Shown here: one piece after another, positions 51,856 to 63,900 of the stretch
Numbering within the stretch: position 1 is the first letter of the stretch
How the letters are laid out: each line of letters opens with the position of its first letter
Assembly: GCF_021018805.1 (NCBI RefSeq)
Contig: NC_086249.1
Span: 79,448,472-79,512,471 of the forward strand
DNA from: Prinia subflava
Lineage: Eukaryota > Chordata > Aves > Passeriformes > Cisticolidae
DNA length: 64,000 nt
Direction: 5' to 3'
Position numbers and translations under genes: made by a program
The notes under the pieces: generated by a model
Told to the model about the DNA's origin: nothing
Database searches by the model: none
What the model saw: only the letters and a program-made list of their open reading frames with translations

Positions 51856-51871
51856 AAGGACTCCATGAAAG
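51856..51871 (+). other. NCK2: 5' UTR part of the NCK2 start exon
   Basis: These sixteen bases lie between the inferred splice acceptor and the NCK2 ATG, so the start codon sits almost at the 5' edge of its exon. The rest of the 5' UTR must come from one or more upstream exons. The segment holds an out-of-frame ATG at 51865. The boundary rests on the TTGCAG acceptor and has not been checked against a transcript. Confidence 0.8.
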
Positions 51872-51936
51872 ATGACAGAAGAAGTTATTGTTATTGCAAA
51901 GTGGGATTACACTGCACAGCAGGACCAAGAACTTGA
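51865..51936 (+). other. Short upstream ORF overlapping the NCK2 start codon
   Basis: An ATG seven bases before the NCK2 ATG opens a 23-codon reading frame in a different frame and ends at TGA 51934-51936, inside the SH3 coding region. Its context is weak (T at -3, A at +4), whereas the NCK2 ATG has A at -3. Leaky scanning would probably reach the main start. The frame is seen directly; any effect on translation is inference. Confidence 0.55.
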
Positions 51937-52097
51937 CATCAAGAAAAATGAGCGTCTTTGGCTATTAGATGATTCTAAGACATGGTGGAGGGTAAGAAAC
52001 GCGGCCAACAAAACGGGATATGTGCCATCAAATTATGTGGAGCGAAAAAACAGCTTGAAGAAAGGTTCTCTGGTTAAAAATCTAAAGGACACATTGG
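51872..52097 (+). CDS. NCK2: NCK2 first coding exon (N-terminal SH3 domain)
   Basis: This exon encodes residues 1-75 and the first base of codon 76 of NCK2, a cytoplasmic adaptor. NCK proteins link phosphotyrosine signals, through a C-terminal SH2 domain, to actin regulators bound by three SH3 domains. Only SH3-1 is here, about residues 2-60. Visible SH3 landmarks are AKWDY (9-13), the acidic RT-loop segment QDQELD (17-22), the Trp pair at 38-39 and GYVPSNYVE (49-57). The basic linker start [17 protein letters not shown] follows. NCK2 rather than NCK1 is indicated by the start [13 protein letters not shown] and by AANKTGY, where NCK1 as I recall it has MAEEV and a different 43-50 segment. Residue 47 is Lys; I recall Arg in mammalian NCK2. 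The ATG has A at -3. Translation would run seven codons into the intron before a stop, but the GTAAGT donor at 52098 ends the exon in phase 1. SH3-2, SH3-3 and SH2 lie beyond the window. Confidence 0.97.
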
Positions 52098-52103
52098 GTA
52101 AGT
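52097..52103 (+). other. Splice donor after NCK2 codon 75
   Basis: G|GTAAGT matches the vertebrate U1 donor consensus from -1 to +6. It splits codon 76 after its first base (phase 1). This agrees with the NCK2 coding sequence, where Gly76 would be completed by the next exon. Confidence 0.93.
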
Positions 52104-54600
52104 CCTTTTGTATTTTGGAATAAATTTAGTAGACTTGATGAGTTTCAGGTTGCAAATGTTAATGTGGATATAAATATTTTTTTAACATGTGTGTTCGGAT
52201 TGTCTTTATGCTTAGTTTGAGATGACTTGATGGGTAGGTGATTGAGGGAGGGAGAGACAGAGACAGTGGGTGTGGGTGGAGAATCATAGGCAAAAATTTG
52301 TAATGTTTTCTTGCATCACATCCAGAAAAAAAGATGTTACTTTTGTTCCAGTTTGTCAAAGGTTGTCTATTTTCAGTAGCTGAAGAGCTGTGAGTTTCAT
52401 ACACATATCAGCTGCTGAATCCTCTCCTTTCATGCCACCTCTTCTGACTTGAAGGATGAAGGATGTAGACTGGATTGTTCAGCATATATATCACAGCCAA
52501 AGCTAAATCACTTTATGAATGGGATTTTACAGTGTAGCTATGTACAGAGCCAGGGGTTAAGTTTCTGTGGTGTGAGATGTTCTGTTGACTTTCAAGTCCT
52601 GAAATATGTATTCTATTTTATACTTGCATATAAAGTCTTCACAACAGTATCTCATACATATAAAATAATCTAGCTTTGAAAAATTTTGTGTGTGTTTTAA
52701 AGAAATCTATTTGAAAGTCAAGTGATTTTTTTCTCTTTGATTTTTAAAGAGTGATTAAAAAGAGCTAGAAAACATACATACAGCTAGAAAACATTATACC
52801 CATAGTGATAAGTTGTTGTTTTACATGAGGAAAACCTAGTAGTGATATTTTAGGATGTTACGAATAAAAAAGAAACAGACACATGAAAAGTGTTTTAGGG
52901 GCTTTTCTTTTGCATCTGTTTTGGTTTTTTGCCTGTATTTTATGAAATCTTACATAGGGAAAATTTGTTCTGTTCCAGACTGCTATACAAAATGACTCTT
53001 CAATAGAAAAATCAGAGTTCGGGATTAGTAGAAAGTTAAAAAGTTCACTTAAAAATAACATGGCAATAGCTTATGTGGGATTATCCTGTGCCAAAGTTGT
53101 TTCCAACAGGTTTTGTTTCTTAATCATTCCTTCATTACCATTTCTTCCACTGCTAAATTGCCATAAGCTACGTGGAAATTGGGGAATAGAGGATGGGTGG
53201 CAGGCAAACAAGGTTATCATAAAATTTACCATGGTAATATTTAGTACCACAGTCCTTTCTACAGATACTCTTGGAATATACTGACTATAGTGCCAGGAAA
53301 TGTGATTATGCCTTTTCAAAGATTTGAGTGGTTAAAATCCAAGTCCCAGTTGTAAAATTAAGCTCTTTTTATGTAGATCTGTGTTGTTGAAAACTTGAAT
53401 TTGATGTATGTATTTTGAAAGGTACCTTAGGGAAAGGATTGCAGTCCTGTTGTAATAATATTTCAATTGCTCATGTAAAAAGTTTGCTTGATGTAAACAC
53501 ATTTTTATTTATGTCCAATAGAAACCTATTAAAGTGAAGGGAATAGAGGTGTGTCTTAGCCGATGTGTGTGTTTATTTGCAGTCTTAACAAAGCTGCATG
53601 GTGCAGGGTGCTTCCCGTCACTCTGGTGGTGAATGATGAAAAGGTGTGAGACAAAAGCTTGGTGGTTTTTTGGCCGAGCCATCCTTAGGTGTCGCATCTT
53701 CCAAGCCTCAGCCCTTTGCACACACCTGCATGGGTTTTAAGTTCTGAAGCACTGTAACGACAAGTTATGTGTTCCCTGTTCCCTTGCTAATGTTTTTCTC
53801 TGTTCAGCTGAGGTAGAAAATGTCTTATGATAGTCTGGCTTTTTTTGTGTTGTGACCACACTTACCTGGGTGAGCATCCAGAGTGTAAAGCACCTCTAAT
53901 GCTCTTTCATCCTGTGAGAGTGAGAAACTGCCTAAGGCATACCTAACTCACGGATGGATTCAGAATATTCCTAACATCCACCCAAAAGAGCTGGTGCTTA
54001 AGAGTATTCTTTATTAGTTTAGGTGCTGTGAACTCCTTACCTTAATGAAACGTGTATATGCTGTGCACCACATGTCTGTACAACTCTTTTACCTGTCCTG
54101 AATCAGAGTCCTCAGCTAAACTATAGTCTTTAAGCCTTTCCTGTCTTACTGTACAGTAATTTCCCATTCAGAACAAGCAGAGCATGTGTCCTTCCTTAGA
54201 GGATCCATTGTTTTCAGAGGCCATCCGAAGTGCACTCCTTCTTTTTAAACAGTGGCTTGCAAATTGCAAGACTGATGCTTCATCTAGTGACACAGCTTTT
54301 GAAAGTTTTGCTTCACCCAGTGAAACAAGTTCTTAAGTTCTCTTTATACAAATATGTCTAATATATCATCATACCTGCCTCTTCAAGGATGACAAGAAAA
54401 TTCCTATTAAAATACTTCCTAACCCAGCACAGTTGGGAATGGTGGTCATGAGTATTAGTCCTTAAACAACTAGGTCTTGAAGCTACTGCCAAAATATCAG
54501 GTGCTGAACTTAAAAAAAACCCAACAAAGTGTCACTGAATAGTCTGTCAATAATTAATCATGAATCTTGTGAAATCTCAGAAGAGAAACAGCCAACTCCT
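52104..54600 (+). other. NCK2 intron, first part after the start exon
   Basis: This begins the intron that follows the GTAAGT donor. No exon-like sequence matching the NCK2 linker or SH3-2 is present. A purine-rich GGGAGGGAGAGACAGAGACAG stretch lies near 52245-52267. A 13-mer, AGCTAGAAAACAT, is repeated at 52763 and 52782. Confidence 0.8.
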
Positions 54601-54975
54601 ATCTGCTTCCAGTGACGTACCTGCACCCCCCTTTCATACTTGTGTCAGTCAAGCAAATGGTTGTTCCCATGGAGATGCACTTCTCCCTGCCTCTTTCTTA
54701 ATAGATTACATTTCCTTGGGTTAAAAAAATAATTCATCTGAAAGCATTGTTATCATGCAAATGATGTCATGTGTTGTCTATGGGATTACCTGTAGCTATC
54801 TGCCACTCTTGTGCTTATCCACGGTAATTACCGGTGCTTGATTTATATTTTTATATTCAATAAATATGAGAAGTGCCAGCCATAGTTCAAATTGATGCAG
54901 ACCCCATAGGAGCTATAACTATTTAATTAATAGTTCCCCTCATTTGCTGTTGAAGATGCATCATCTGAATAGTTG
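54601..54975. promoter_or_regulatory. Candidate intronic enhancer (octamer, CRE-like and TAATTA motifs)
   Basis: Several transcription-factor-type motifs fall within about 370 bp: TGACGT at 54613, the POU octamer ATGCAAAT at 54755 overlapping TGATGTCAT (to 54770), the perfect 12-bp palindrome CGGTAATTACCG at 54822-54833, and AACTATT-TAATT-AATAGTT at 54917-54935. The palindrome holds two CpGs in an otherwise CpG-poor neighbourhood and has a homeodomain-type TAATTA core. This density suggests a conserved regulatory element. No conservation data were available, so function is inferred. Confidence 0.35.
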
Positions 54976-57900
54976 TTCGTCTTTGGCAGTCTGTGTTCTA
55001 GTGAAACTTTATGCCACCAGTTATGTTGGTGTCTTGTACACAAAAACCAAAGTACACCACAAAGTTCACTATCTTTTGAAGTTGCTTTTATTGGGAAAAC
55101 TTACAATCTCATCAGAAAATTAAGTCATGCTTGTTTGATGCTAAAAACTAATTTTCCCAGAACTGTTGACTGTCGTTAATTAGATCTCAACCCTTGAATA
55201 TTTTATTAATAGAGTCCTTATTAGCTTTACTGTTTTTTGGCCCAGGCTTGGTGGAAGGTTAATGGACATATGGGTACCTGGAATAGGCAGCTTGATGTTT
55301 TAAATATGTCAGCCCAATTTTAGCAATGTCTTAAGGCTTCTTGAATTTCCATTTTACTTTGACCTTTTTTGAAAAAAAAATCAAGTAAAATATGTTCAGA
55401 GACAGCTCTCCTAAATGTGTTTGGTGCTTATTAAAATGCTGATTTATGCTTGTTTAGCATGTGTTCTTTAAATCAGTTCCTTGTGGACTGAAAAACAGCT
55501 CACCCTAAAATCTCAAATGACCCCCAGTAATTTCAGAAGAGAGACTTTAGAATCATCCTATGCATTTTTTTTTACAAAACTATAGCCTTTTCTACGCTGT
55601 TCACTTTATCTTTGTGTTTTTAAGGGCTTGCTCGATTCTATTGTATTGTGTTTTAATCTTGATAGCAGGGAACTTTCTGTAACTTTTAACTTTGCTTAAA
55701 TTACTTGAAAAAACTTGGAGTTTTGTAATCCTTCAATTACAGATGAATGTCTGGTTTTTCTGTTTGTTCTGGTGTCATTTTTCTGTTTGATATATACTAC
55801 TTGTGTCTTCTTAAATCTCTTTCTTGAATGAGGTCAAATGAATACTCACCTACAATAGCCTCGTTTTAATTATGGAAATAAGAGTATATAGACCACCTAT
55901 TGAGTGTCTTAAATGATTCATCTTCTCATTCCCTTTTTTGTCTTAACTGAGTGATACTGCAAGTAAAAAGTTAATGGTAATTTGGCCATTTCAAATTGCT
56001 GTCTTCTGTTTGCTCATATTGAATGAAATCTGGTAATTACTGCTATTCTTAAGGCAAAAGCCAGCTTCCATGCCTGTGATTAAAATTTCATCTTCATTCA
56101 TTATAATGAAGTTTAAAATAGTTTCCTTTCTTTTGCAGAGAGGGTATTTTCTATACATTTTGAATAAGTCTTACTAAGCAAGAGACCTCCAGCATTCATC
56201 TTTTAAATTGTAATTTTCTGTAATATAATTCTTCCCATGTGCTGGGGGGGTGGAAAGGAATTCCCATATCCATTTGGTTGGAGTGGGTGTTTGCCAGCAC
56301 CATCCCCAGAGCTGTCTCTGAGTGCAACTCCATGGGTTTCCCCTTCTGCAGCAAGGATGATCTGTGCCTGCTGGCTCATCTCTGTCATGCTGAACAGAAA
56401 CCTTATCTGAAGGAAGCCAGAATAATTGAGAAGTCGGTTGTTTGTGTACTCAAAATAAAACTTCTACATTTTTTCCATCCTGTTGCAAGTCATTTTCCTG
56501 GCAGCAGCGCAACTCCCCAGGCAGCAGCGTGCCATGAGTGGCTGAAGCGTGTGATCCAGCAGCAGGGTGCCGTTTTCATGGGAATCCATGATTTCCTGAA
56601 TGTTACTGCTTTTGCTTCACAACCAGCACTGCATATAGGCTTTTCTTAGAGGTTTCTGATCTTGTTCCCTTTAGTGAATAACTACATAAGAAACCTTGAG
56701 GATGTTTCTACTCTACTCTTGGCGAGAGCTTTTGAACAGGTGCCCTGCAAAAGAGAGAGGTTTCTTAAAATGTGTATTGAAAAGGATATTGGACACCAAG
56801 AATACAGGGAGAGGAGTTTGCAAATCTGTAGAATTTGCAAATAGAAACAGATGAGTTTTGGTTGTGATGGCAAGTAACAGTAACCCTGATAACATTTCAC
56901 AGACATGTTTGAGTTGCATGAGAAACTTGTTAAATGACTCCTTTATTAAGCTTCTGGAAGTCTGCAAAACTTCTCAGTAACGTTTTAGTTTTAATTCACT
57001 CAGTATGCCAGATTTGAGAAGTAAGAATTGCCAAGTGAGATGTAATGTGGAGAAGCCAGTTGTTGCTTGCATGGTTGTTCCTAGCAGGTTATTTCAGAAG
57101 CGTTATGAGCTTCTGAAATATCCAGGAGTATTTTGTGTGTTTGTCAACCCCTGTGGTATGTGTCTACCTTGGTCAGCCTGTAGATCTGCAACAGTTCCTG
57201 AATGCCATATATACTGGTGCCTCCAGGAATCAAGAGTTTTATATCTCTCTCCTTTGCCCAGTTATTTTTATGAAAATGCTGGGTTTTTTTCAAATTTATA
57301 ACTTCATATTTTCCCATTTGAGAGCTACTTGGGACCACTTTCTCAGTGCTCATTTGGAAATTGACAGGGAAGTTAGCCCTTCTTTCTTTGCAGAGTCACT
57401 GCCTAATAAGAAGCAGAAATGAGGAATTGGTCGTTCTTTAATGCAATGTTTTTTAGCAATGGAAAACTGTTCCTCTTTACTGTTGGTTAAGAGGCTTGGT
57501 GTACTTCCTTTTTACATATAAATATTTCAACTCAGATTTAAAGAATTACCATTATAGTTCTGTATAACATGGTTATGAAATCTCATTCTCCATAAGTTAT
57601 CAACCTTTTAAGTTCTGGTGTGTGTGTTATTGGCCTTTTTTTTTTTTTTCTTGTTTTGGTTTTGAGGACTTTTTCTTTTTAAAAATATCTCAGTGATCCA
57701 ATTTTGGTTGTTCTGATGTGATATGTGTGGCAGATTTAATTGTAAAGGTGGTATTTTGACATTCATCAGATTGCTTCTAAATTTCAAGTATTGGAATTTG
57801 ATTACTAAAGTCTTTTACTGGGGGAAGTTACTTATATGACTCTAACATTATGAGTTTTAGCTGAATATTTTCCAGTTCTTCCACACTAATTTTTAAAAGG

Positions 57901-60900
57901 GTAATCATAAGAGTATGCAAAGGATTTTTGGCACAGTCAGAGCACTAATTGAGTCTTCAGTACTCTTTGCTTGATGAATTTGTTTGTTTATCATCTGCAA
58001 GATCACAGAAAACACATTAAATTGTGATAGAACCAAGTACCAGTTTGAAAATATTTCTGTTAGTTCTTAATTAGTTATTTCCAATTCTAGTCTTCTCTGG
58101 ACACCATAAGGGTAAAAATTTTGCTACAGAATGAAAGAATTGTGGAAACAAAAATAAATATGGTATCACTATATAATAAGTATATTGTTGGATAGGACAG
58201 CCCCTTAAGCCTTATAGCTCATGTTAACAGAAACAGGTCTGCCTTACAAGACAGACAGAAGTTCTTTTAATCTCTTTTGGACTTCAATTTCCCAATGTTG
58301 TTTGCCTTGCTTTTCACAGATCTGTAAGAAATGCTAGTCGTTCCATTCAAAAAACAGCATTTAATAAAGTCGATTAAAAAAAAAATAACTTCCACAGTAT
58401 ATAGCTACTTGTCAAATTATTTATAACATATAAAAATTCCTAAGAAGGAATTATATGAAGTTTTTGTTTAGCCAAACATCTCTAGACGAAATTAGTGATA
58501 AAATCAATCCCCTCATGGAAATTCAGCAAAAATAAAAGATTTTTTTCTGTGTCAGTTATTGTTGCTTTGAAGTTTTCTAGCTTGTCAGAAAATACGTGCA
58601 TGACAGTAGTGGCATGTTTGTCACGCCTCTTGGAGGATTGGATGAGGGAAGTTAAGTTCAAATTTAGGGAGAGGAACTAGAGGAAGTGTTTATATACAAC
58701 ACAAATTCTTGCTCAATTTCCTAGAATCCTAGAATAGCTCATAGCTCATTTCATGGTTGAATTTGGTCGACAGAAGCACTTTCTCTGCTGTTCTTCATCC
58801 TGCAGTGTAGTTGCGTTGCTCAAAGTAAGCATGTTTGTTGGAGAGACAGTGTGGCAATGGTGGTGACTCTTCACCAGTGATGAAATTGAGGAGAACATGG
58901 TTTTGTGGTAGTGAGAGAAGTTATGGGAACTCCTTTTAGGTGTGGTGTCTTTAGTTTCGGGGGAAAAATAAGATGGAACAATTGCATTTCTTCCGTGTTC
59001 ACGGTAATAATAGATGATTGTGGTTACATAGATTGCTGAGAAAGGAGAAATGGGAGATGTTCAGAACGATTTCAAACACAGAGAAGAGATTTCTTCCATT
59101 CCCATCCAGAGCACATGGAGTTGGGTGCTGGCAGTGCTTATGCCACTGGAGTGGAGGCAGATGATTACTATAATATGTAATTGAAATACTTTGCTACTTT
59201 CCAGAAATATATCTGCCTCACAATCATCATTAAAACCTACACTTAGTTAAAGTAGCCATTTTCACTTTATTGATGATCTTTGAAGATATGGAGACATACT
59301 CAATAGCAGCAATACTCTCTGAGCATATGGAAAATGACATAAGAACATATTGATGACAGGGTAGGGTCTGCCTTCTCACTGTCAATTAGATACATAATTG
59401 CAAAAAAGGTATTCATTTTGAATTAGTGTTACTATAAAATGTTAAAATATTTATCTAGAATTCAAAACAAACTCAGGAGTTTATGGGTTTGGACCTATTA
59501 TACACCCACAAATGTTTAAACAATTTTAATATGCATATCAGCTGTGTCCACTGAAAGTAACATTAAAGGAATCCAAGTCTCTGCTTGGTGGAACTAAAAC
59601 CAGACTTTCTAAAAAATACTGTGTTGTAATTTCTAAAGAAACATCTGCTTGAGAAGGAAAAAATCTGAAGTTGCAGAGCAGACTAATGCAAAAGAAACAA
59701 ACAAACCCACAACAAAAATTCCCAATGAAAATGAAACAGAAACTTCATTCCTTTTTAAGAGCTGAAAGCAAAGAATTTTGGTGAATATTCTGGAGAACTC
59801 ATGGTGCAGAATAATGCTTCCTTTATTGCTTGATAAAAATTTCTCTGCTGGATGTATGCACCAGGCCCTTTATCTGCTCCAAGGTGAAAAGCCAAAAGCA
59901 GCAGTGAATGCAGAACCTGAAGCTTGTTGCAGTACGAGCTTGTAATGGTTCAGAAGTTTGCTTTTTTCAGTTTACAATTGTATATATTGTATTCTGTTGA
60001 AGTTTTAGCTTTTTTGGGGTAGATAGTTGAAAGAATGTGCTGCTTCAAGAATTTAAAACAAATATATAATGGAAACCATGATGTGGCTACCTTTCAGCTG
60101 ATTTTTCCACTGTGACAGTTGCAGTAAAATGTTGCAAGGCTGAAGGAATAAAGAAATCCTCCTATTTTTACTCTATATTGAGTAAATTTGTTCATCATAT
60201 TAGAAATTTTATCTAATAAGTGTACTTTTTCCCCCTTTCTCAGGCAGAATGTCTGTGTGTGCTTAGAGGTACATTGACATTTACAGATCAAAGAATAAGT
60301 CTTTATTGTATTTATAACTATGTGTGAAAAGACAAAAGGATCACCGTAACTCAGTTTCTCTATGTGTGTTGATGTCTTTGGTATTATTTTCCTCAATTAT
60401 CACCTTGGACTACCCTTGGTTTTTCCCCTCTCTGAGCCAGTTATGTTTTAACCTGTAATGGCTGGCCTCAGAGCAAGCCCAAAAATGAGCTCCCAAGGTA
60501 GTTTCACAGCTCACTGTTAAAGAGAGTGACTCTATTGCCAGCAGCTCTTCCTGTGCCCTCTTCCTGCTGTGGAGGCAATCTTTTACTTTTTTAGCATTAA
60601 AGTTTGTGTCTGAACCCTCAACTCTTCTGTATGTTTCGTTTTTTTACATAGAATAAAATACTTTAATCATTCTGCTAATTATGTCTTTTCTTCTGAACCG
60701 GTGAAAGTACATTTTTTTCCAAGGTACTGTCTTGTATTGGATTCATTGTGTAGCGTTCCCTTCTTTCTTCCTTTCCCCCAGGTTCCTGGGAGAACTGAAG
60801 TTGGCTGAGGCAGCAGAACTGGGGCCGCAGTGTGGGTCACTGCATTGCACCTATCTGCCTGGGTTGAGCTTTTTCCATAAGCACATGTTTATAGGACTGC

Positions 60901-63900
60901 ATATATTTGTGTGCTCTGCACGCTGTCATCCCCTTTGGCTTCACGTCCTAGCCCGTGAAGGTGGTAGCAGAGAGAAGAAACAGCCGACAGTAGCTGAGGT
61001 CTTGTGTACCTTGTTTGGTGTGCGGGGCTGGGTCACCATTCTAAAGGCCAAGCTAAGGTGACTGGCAAAAATCAATAGCGTCTGTATGTACTCTGGGGAC
61101 ACCATTTTCCAGGGAATTACATTGACTCAAAGAACAAGAGATTTTTCAATACATAGGTGAATACAGTGACTGTTCTTTCTCCCACGTTACAATCATTGGA
61201 GAAGTCTTCTCCTTCAGATATGGCTATTTCCTTCAATATGCAACCTTAAGTAATTCTTTCAGTATTACTGGATGGATTTTTTTTTTTTTTGTGGCCTTGG
61301 GCTGTCTTGAGGTTTAGTATTCCAGGGGATTTTTAAGTATTAATTTGTTTCCTTTTCTCTAATTGTTTCCAGTTGAGTTCTGTTGCTTTCTGTTTCTCAG
61401 GTTTTCCGAAGACCTGACTGGGTGGCTGTTCTGTGACATGTTGTCGTACCATGCAAACAGAATTTGTAAATCAGCATTCACACCAAAAGAAACTGGCCTT
61501 TGTCTTAGAATATGTAAGGAAAGGTTTCCTTCCATTTTCCGAGTCTCAAAAGTTTTTTGTTTTGTGGAGTCTTTCCATAAAACAGGAATTGACATGCGTG
61601 GAGTGTAGGTAGACAGAAAGATCAAAGCTGCAGTGCTGGAGAGAAAGGCCACCTCTGTTGTTTTAAGGGGAAAGGCTCCAGCACAGATGGCTTTTTTTGA
61701 GAGTTGCTTCAATGGTGAATGTGATCGTTTGCTGACAGGTTATTTTTGTGGTCTCAGCGCATTCTTTTGGACCTCTCTTAATGGCTGGTCAACTTGGACA
61801 GATGGACATTTAAGGGTACTCGTTGTAATAGATGACTATTTGTAGCTGTACTTTGCACTAGAAGTTGTTTTAGGACTTAGGCTGTAGACTGTCTAAATTG
61901 TCATTGCCATCACTCCTGTTTGCAGTCTTTAGGATTTTGTAAATTAAAGGAAATGGAAAGTGAAAAAAAAAAGAGGAAAATTGTATTTTGATATGGTGGA
62001 AACATCATTCTTCTTGTGTATGGGCTGTACCAGTTTACTAACTCACCTGTATGATATTTTTTAAATTGTTCATTCAGGAAATTGTTCTCCAGAACAGGAG
62101 ATAAATCTATTACTTTACTATTACCCTATAGTTCTTGAGTTTAAATCTACAGAAGAAATTGTTCTGGTTTGTGTGTGAGTCCTGAGGTTTTGTGTTTTGT
62201 CCATGAGGACTAAACCTCAGAGGAGATAGGCTGTTTTGTTAAGTGAGCCATTTCATCCTGTTACTTCCCCTTCAGAGACAGAGAGGCTTGGGTTTGTGTA
62301 TGTAATTGCAAATAACCCAAGAGCCCTTGATTAATGAAGCTGTGTGCATTGAAATTCAGAGAGGAAGTTAGTACAGGAAAGATGACACTTAGTTTGCTTT
62401 CCCCTTCCTAAAAGAAGTTTGCAAACTGCAAAAAAACCTGCAGTATCAATAACAGGCTTCTAAGGATTTTTGAGGTTTCTTAAGAGAAAAGGTAATAAAT
62501 GCCTTGTACTTTCTTGTAACACTTATTTAATGTTGGAAAACGTTAGGGTGACATGGGCATTCTGGCCATATGGTAAAATTACTAAGGCTTTATGTCATGC
62601 TTGGTGTTGGTATGGGTCAACTGGAGTAAAACACAGTAAGCTCAAAGGACTGTTGTACTTTCAGGAGGGACTGTCTTGAGCTTTTTGTTGCTGAGATACT
62701 GCACTTTAGTCAGTATTCGGATCATTGTCTTCTAGAGCATTTCTTTGAGTTAGGGGGCTGTATAATTGGGGCTTTGTAGTTTCTCGGTTCAGGTTTGGGC
62801 TTAGTGATCCGTACTTCAATCTCCATCTGTAACATCCATTACAACTTTGTTTTTCAGATACAGAATTGAGAGTAAATTTGAGCATACAAGAAGTGAAATG
62901 ACTAAGTTAGAACTATAGTTACATGTATTTAAAATAGAATAATTCCATCGCGGTTATTTGGAAGGATCTTTAAATTGGAAGGTTGTCATCTTGCATTCAG
63001 ATAGTCTACTTTGTACTTGATGTATTTTTTCCCCAATTTCCTTTTAATTGAACGGGTTAGTGTTGGGAAGTCAAATTTGTATCCTTAGCTGTCCTGTGCA
63101 CACCTCTTTTACTTCATATAAATGTGATATAACTAAATATAAATCATCTTTCCACCAAGTGCTGGAAGGGGAGGGGGAACATAAGCTATGATACACTTCC
63201 TGAGGGACAGGAGTGTGCATTGAGGTAGTTTGGAGCATCTCATTCATATTAGTGACTTCTTTGTCAATAGCCTCTGTTAGTGTTTGTGAAGGGGGCAAAA
63301 CAGTGCAGCTTTTCTTCTTGACATCAAGGGAACAGAAAGCAGTGGGAAGGCCTACATGGCTACTGTGCCTTCTCACACTTTATAGATATGTTCTTAGAGT
63401 TACAGGGCTGCCTTAGATTTAAGATATTTCTGGAAAAATTCTCATATCACTACATCTTTCAAAATCAAGATAGCATAATTTATAAGATTACAAATTAGGT
63501 GGAAATATTTGTACTTATGTTTGAAAGCAGAGACTGCGTATTTAAAGCAAGCAAGCTTCAGTTTAAATATGTAGAGAGAAATTGGAATGGTCAGTCTTGA
63601 GAAACCCCATTCATTTTATATGTCCTCTATTTGAGACCAAGGCAACTGTTTTCCTGTTGTACAGAGGATTTGAAATCCCAAGACCATTTAAATTTGCCTA
63701 GTAAATCTACTTCATTTTGACGCTGGGGTAAGACCATACACGAGGCAGTTTATGAAAGCCTCCAGATTGTACGTTTGTCTCTGTCCCCATATGTCCCAAT
63801 ATTACATCTGTATAATTTTAACCTTTTGCTCTGAAATGTGATGTGCTGGGTACAGAAAACTCTGATACTGGGATTTGAGTGTACCTTACCTGTAAATTAC

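Noticed and set aside
52098..52120. Seven extra NCK2 codons after LKDTLG (KSFCILE, then stop)
   Set aside because: These are intron read-through past a consensus GTAAGT donor; known NCK2 continues with SH3-2 in a later exon.
56239..56649. 136-codon plus-strand open frame in a GC-richer patch
   Set aside because: No recognisable domain, does not match any NCK2 segment, and shows no exon-like boundaries. A higher local GC content alone lengthens chance frames.
60732..61061. 109-codon frame preceded by a CTTTCCCCCAG acceptor-like site
   Set aside because: The translation matches neither NCK2 nor any family I know, and no good donor is evident at its end.
61359..61712. 117-codon minus-strand open frame
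   Set aside because: No family resemblance and no flanking gene signals; consistent with a chance frame.
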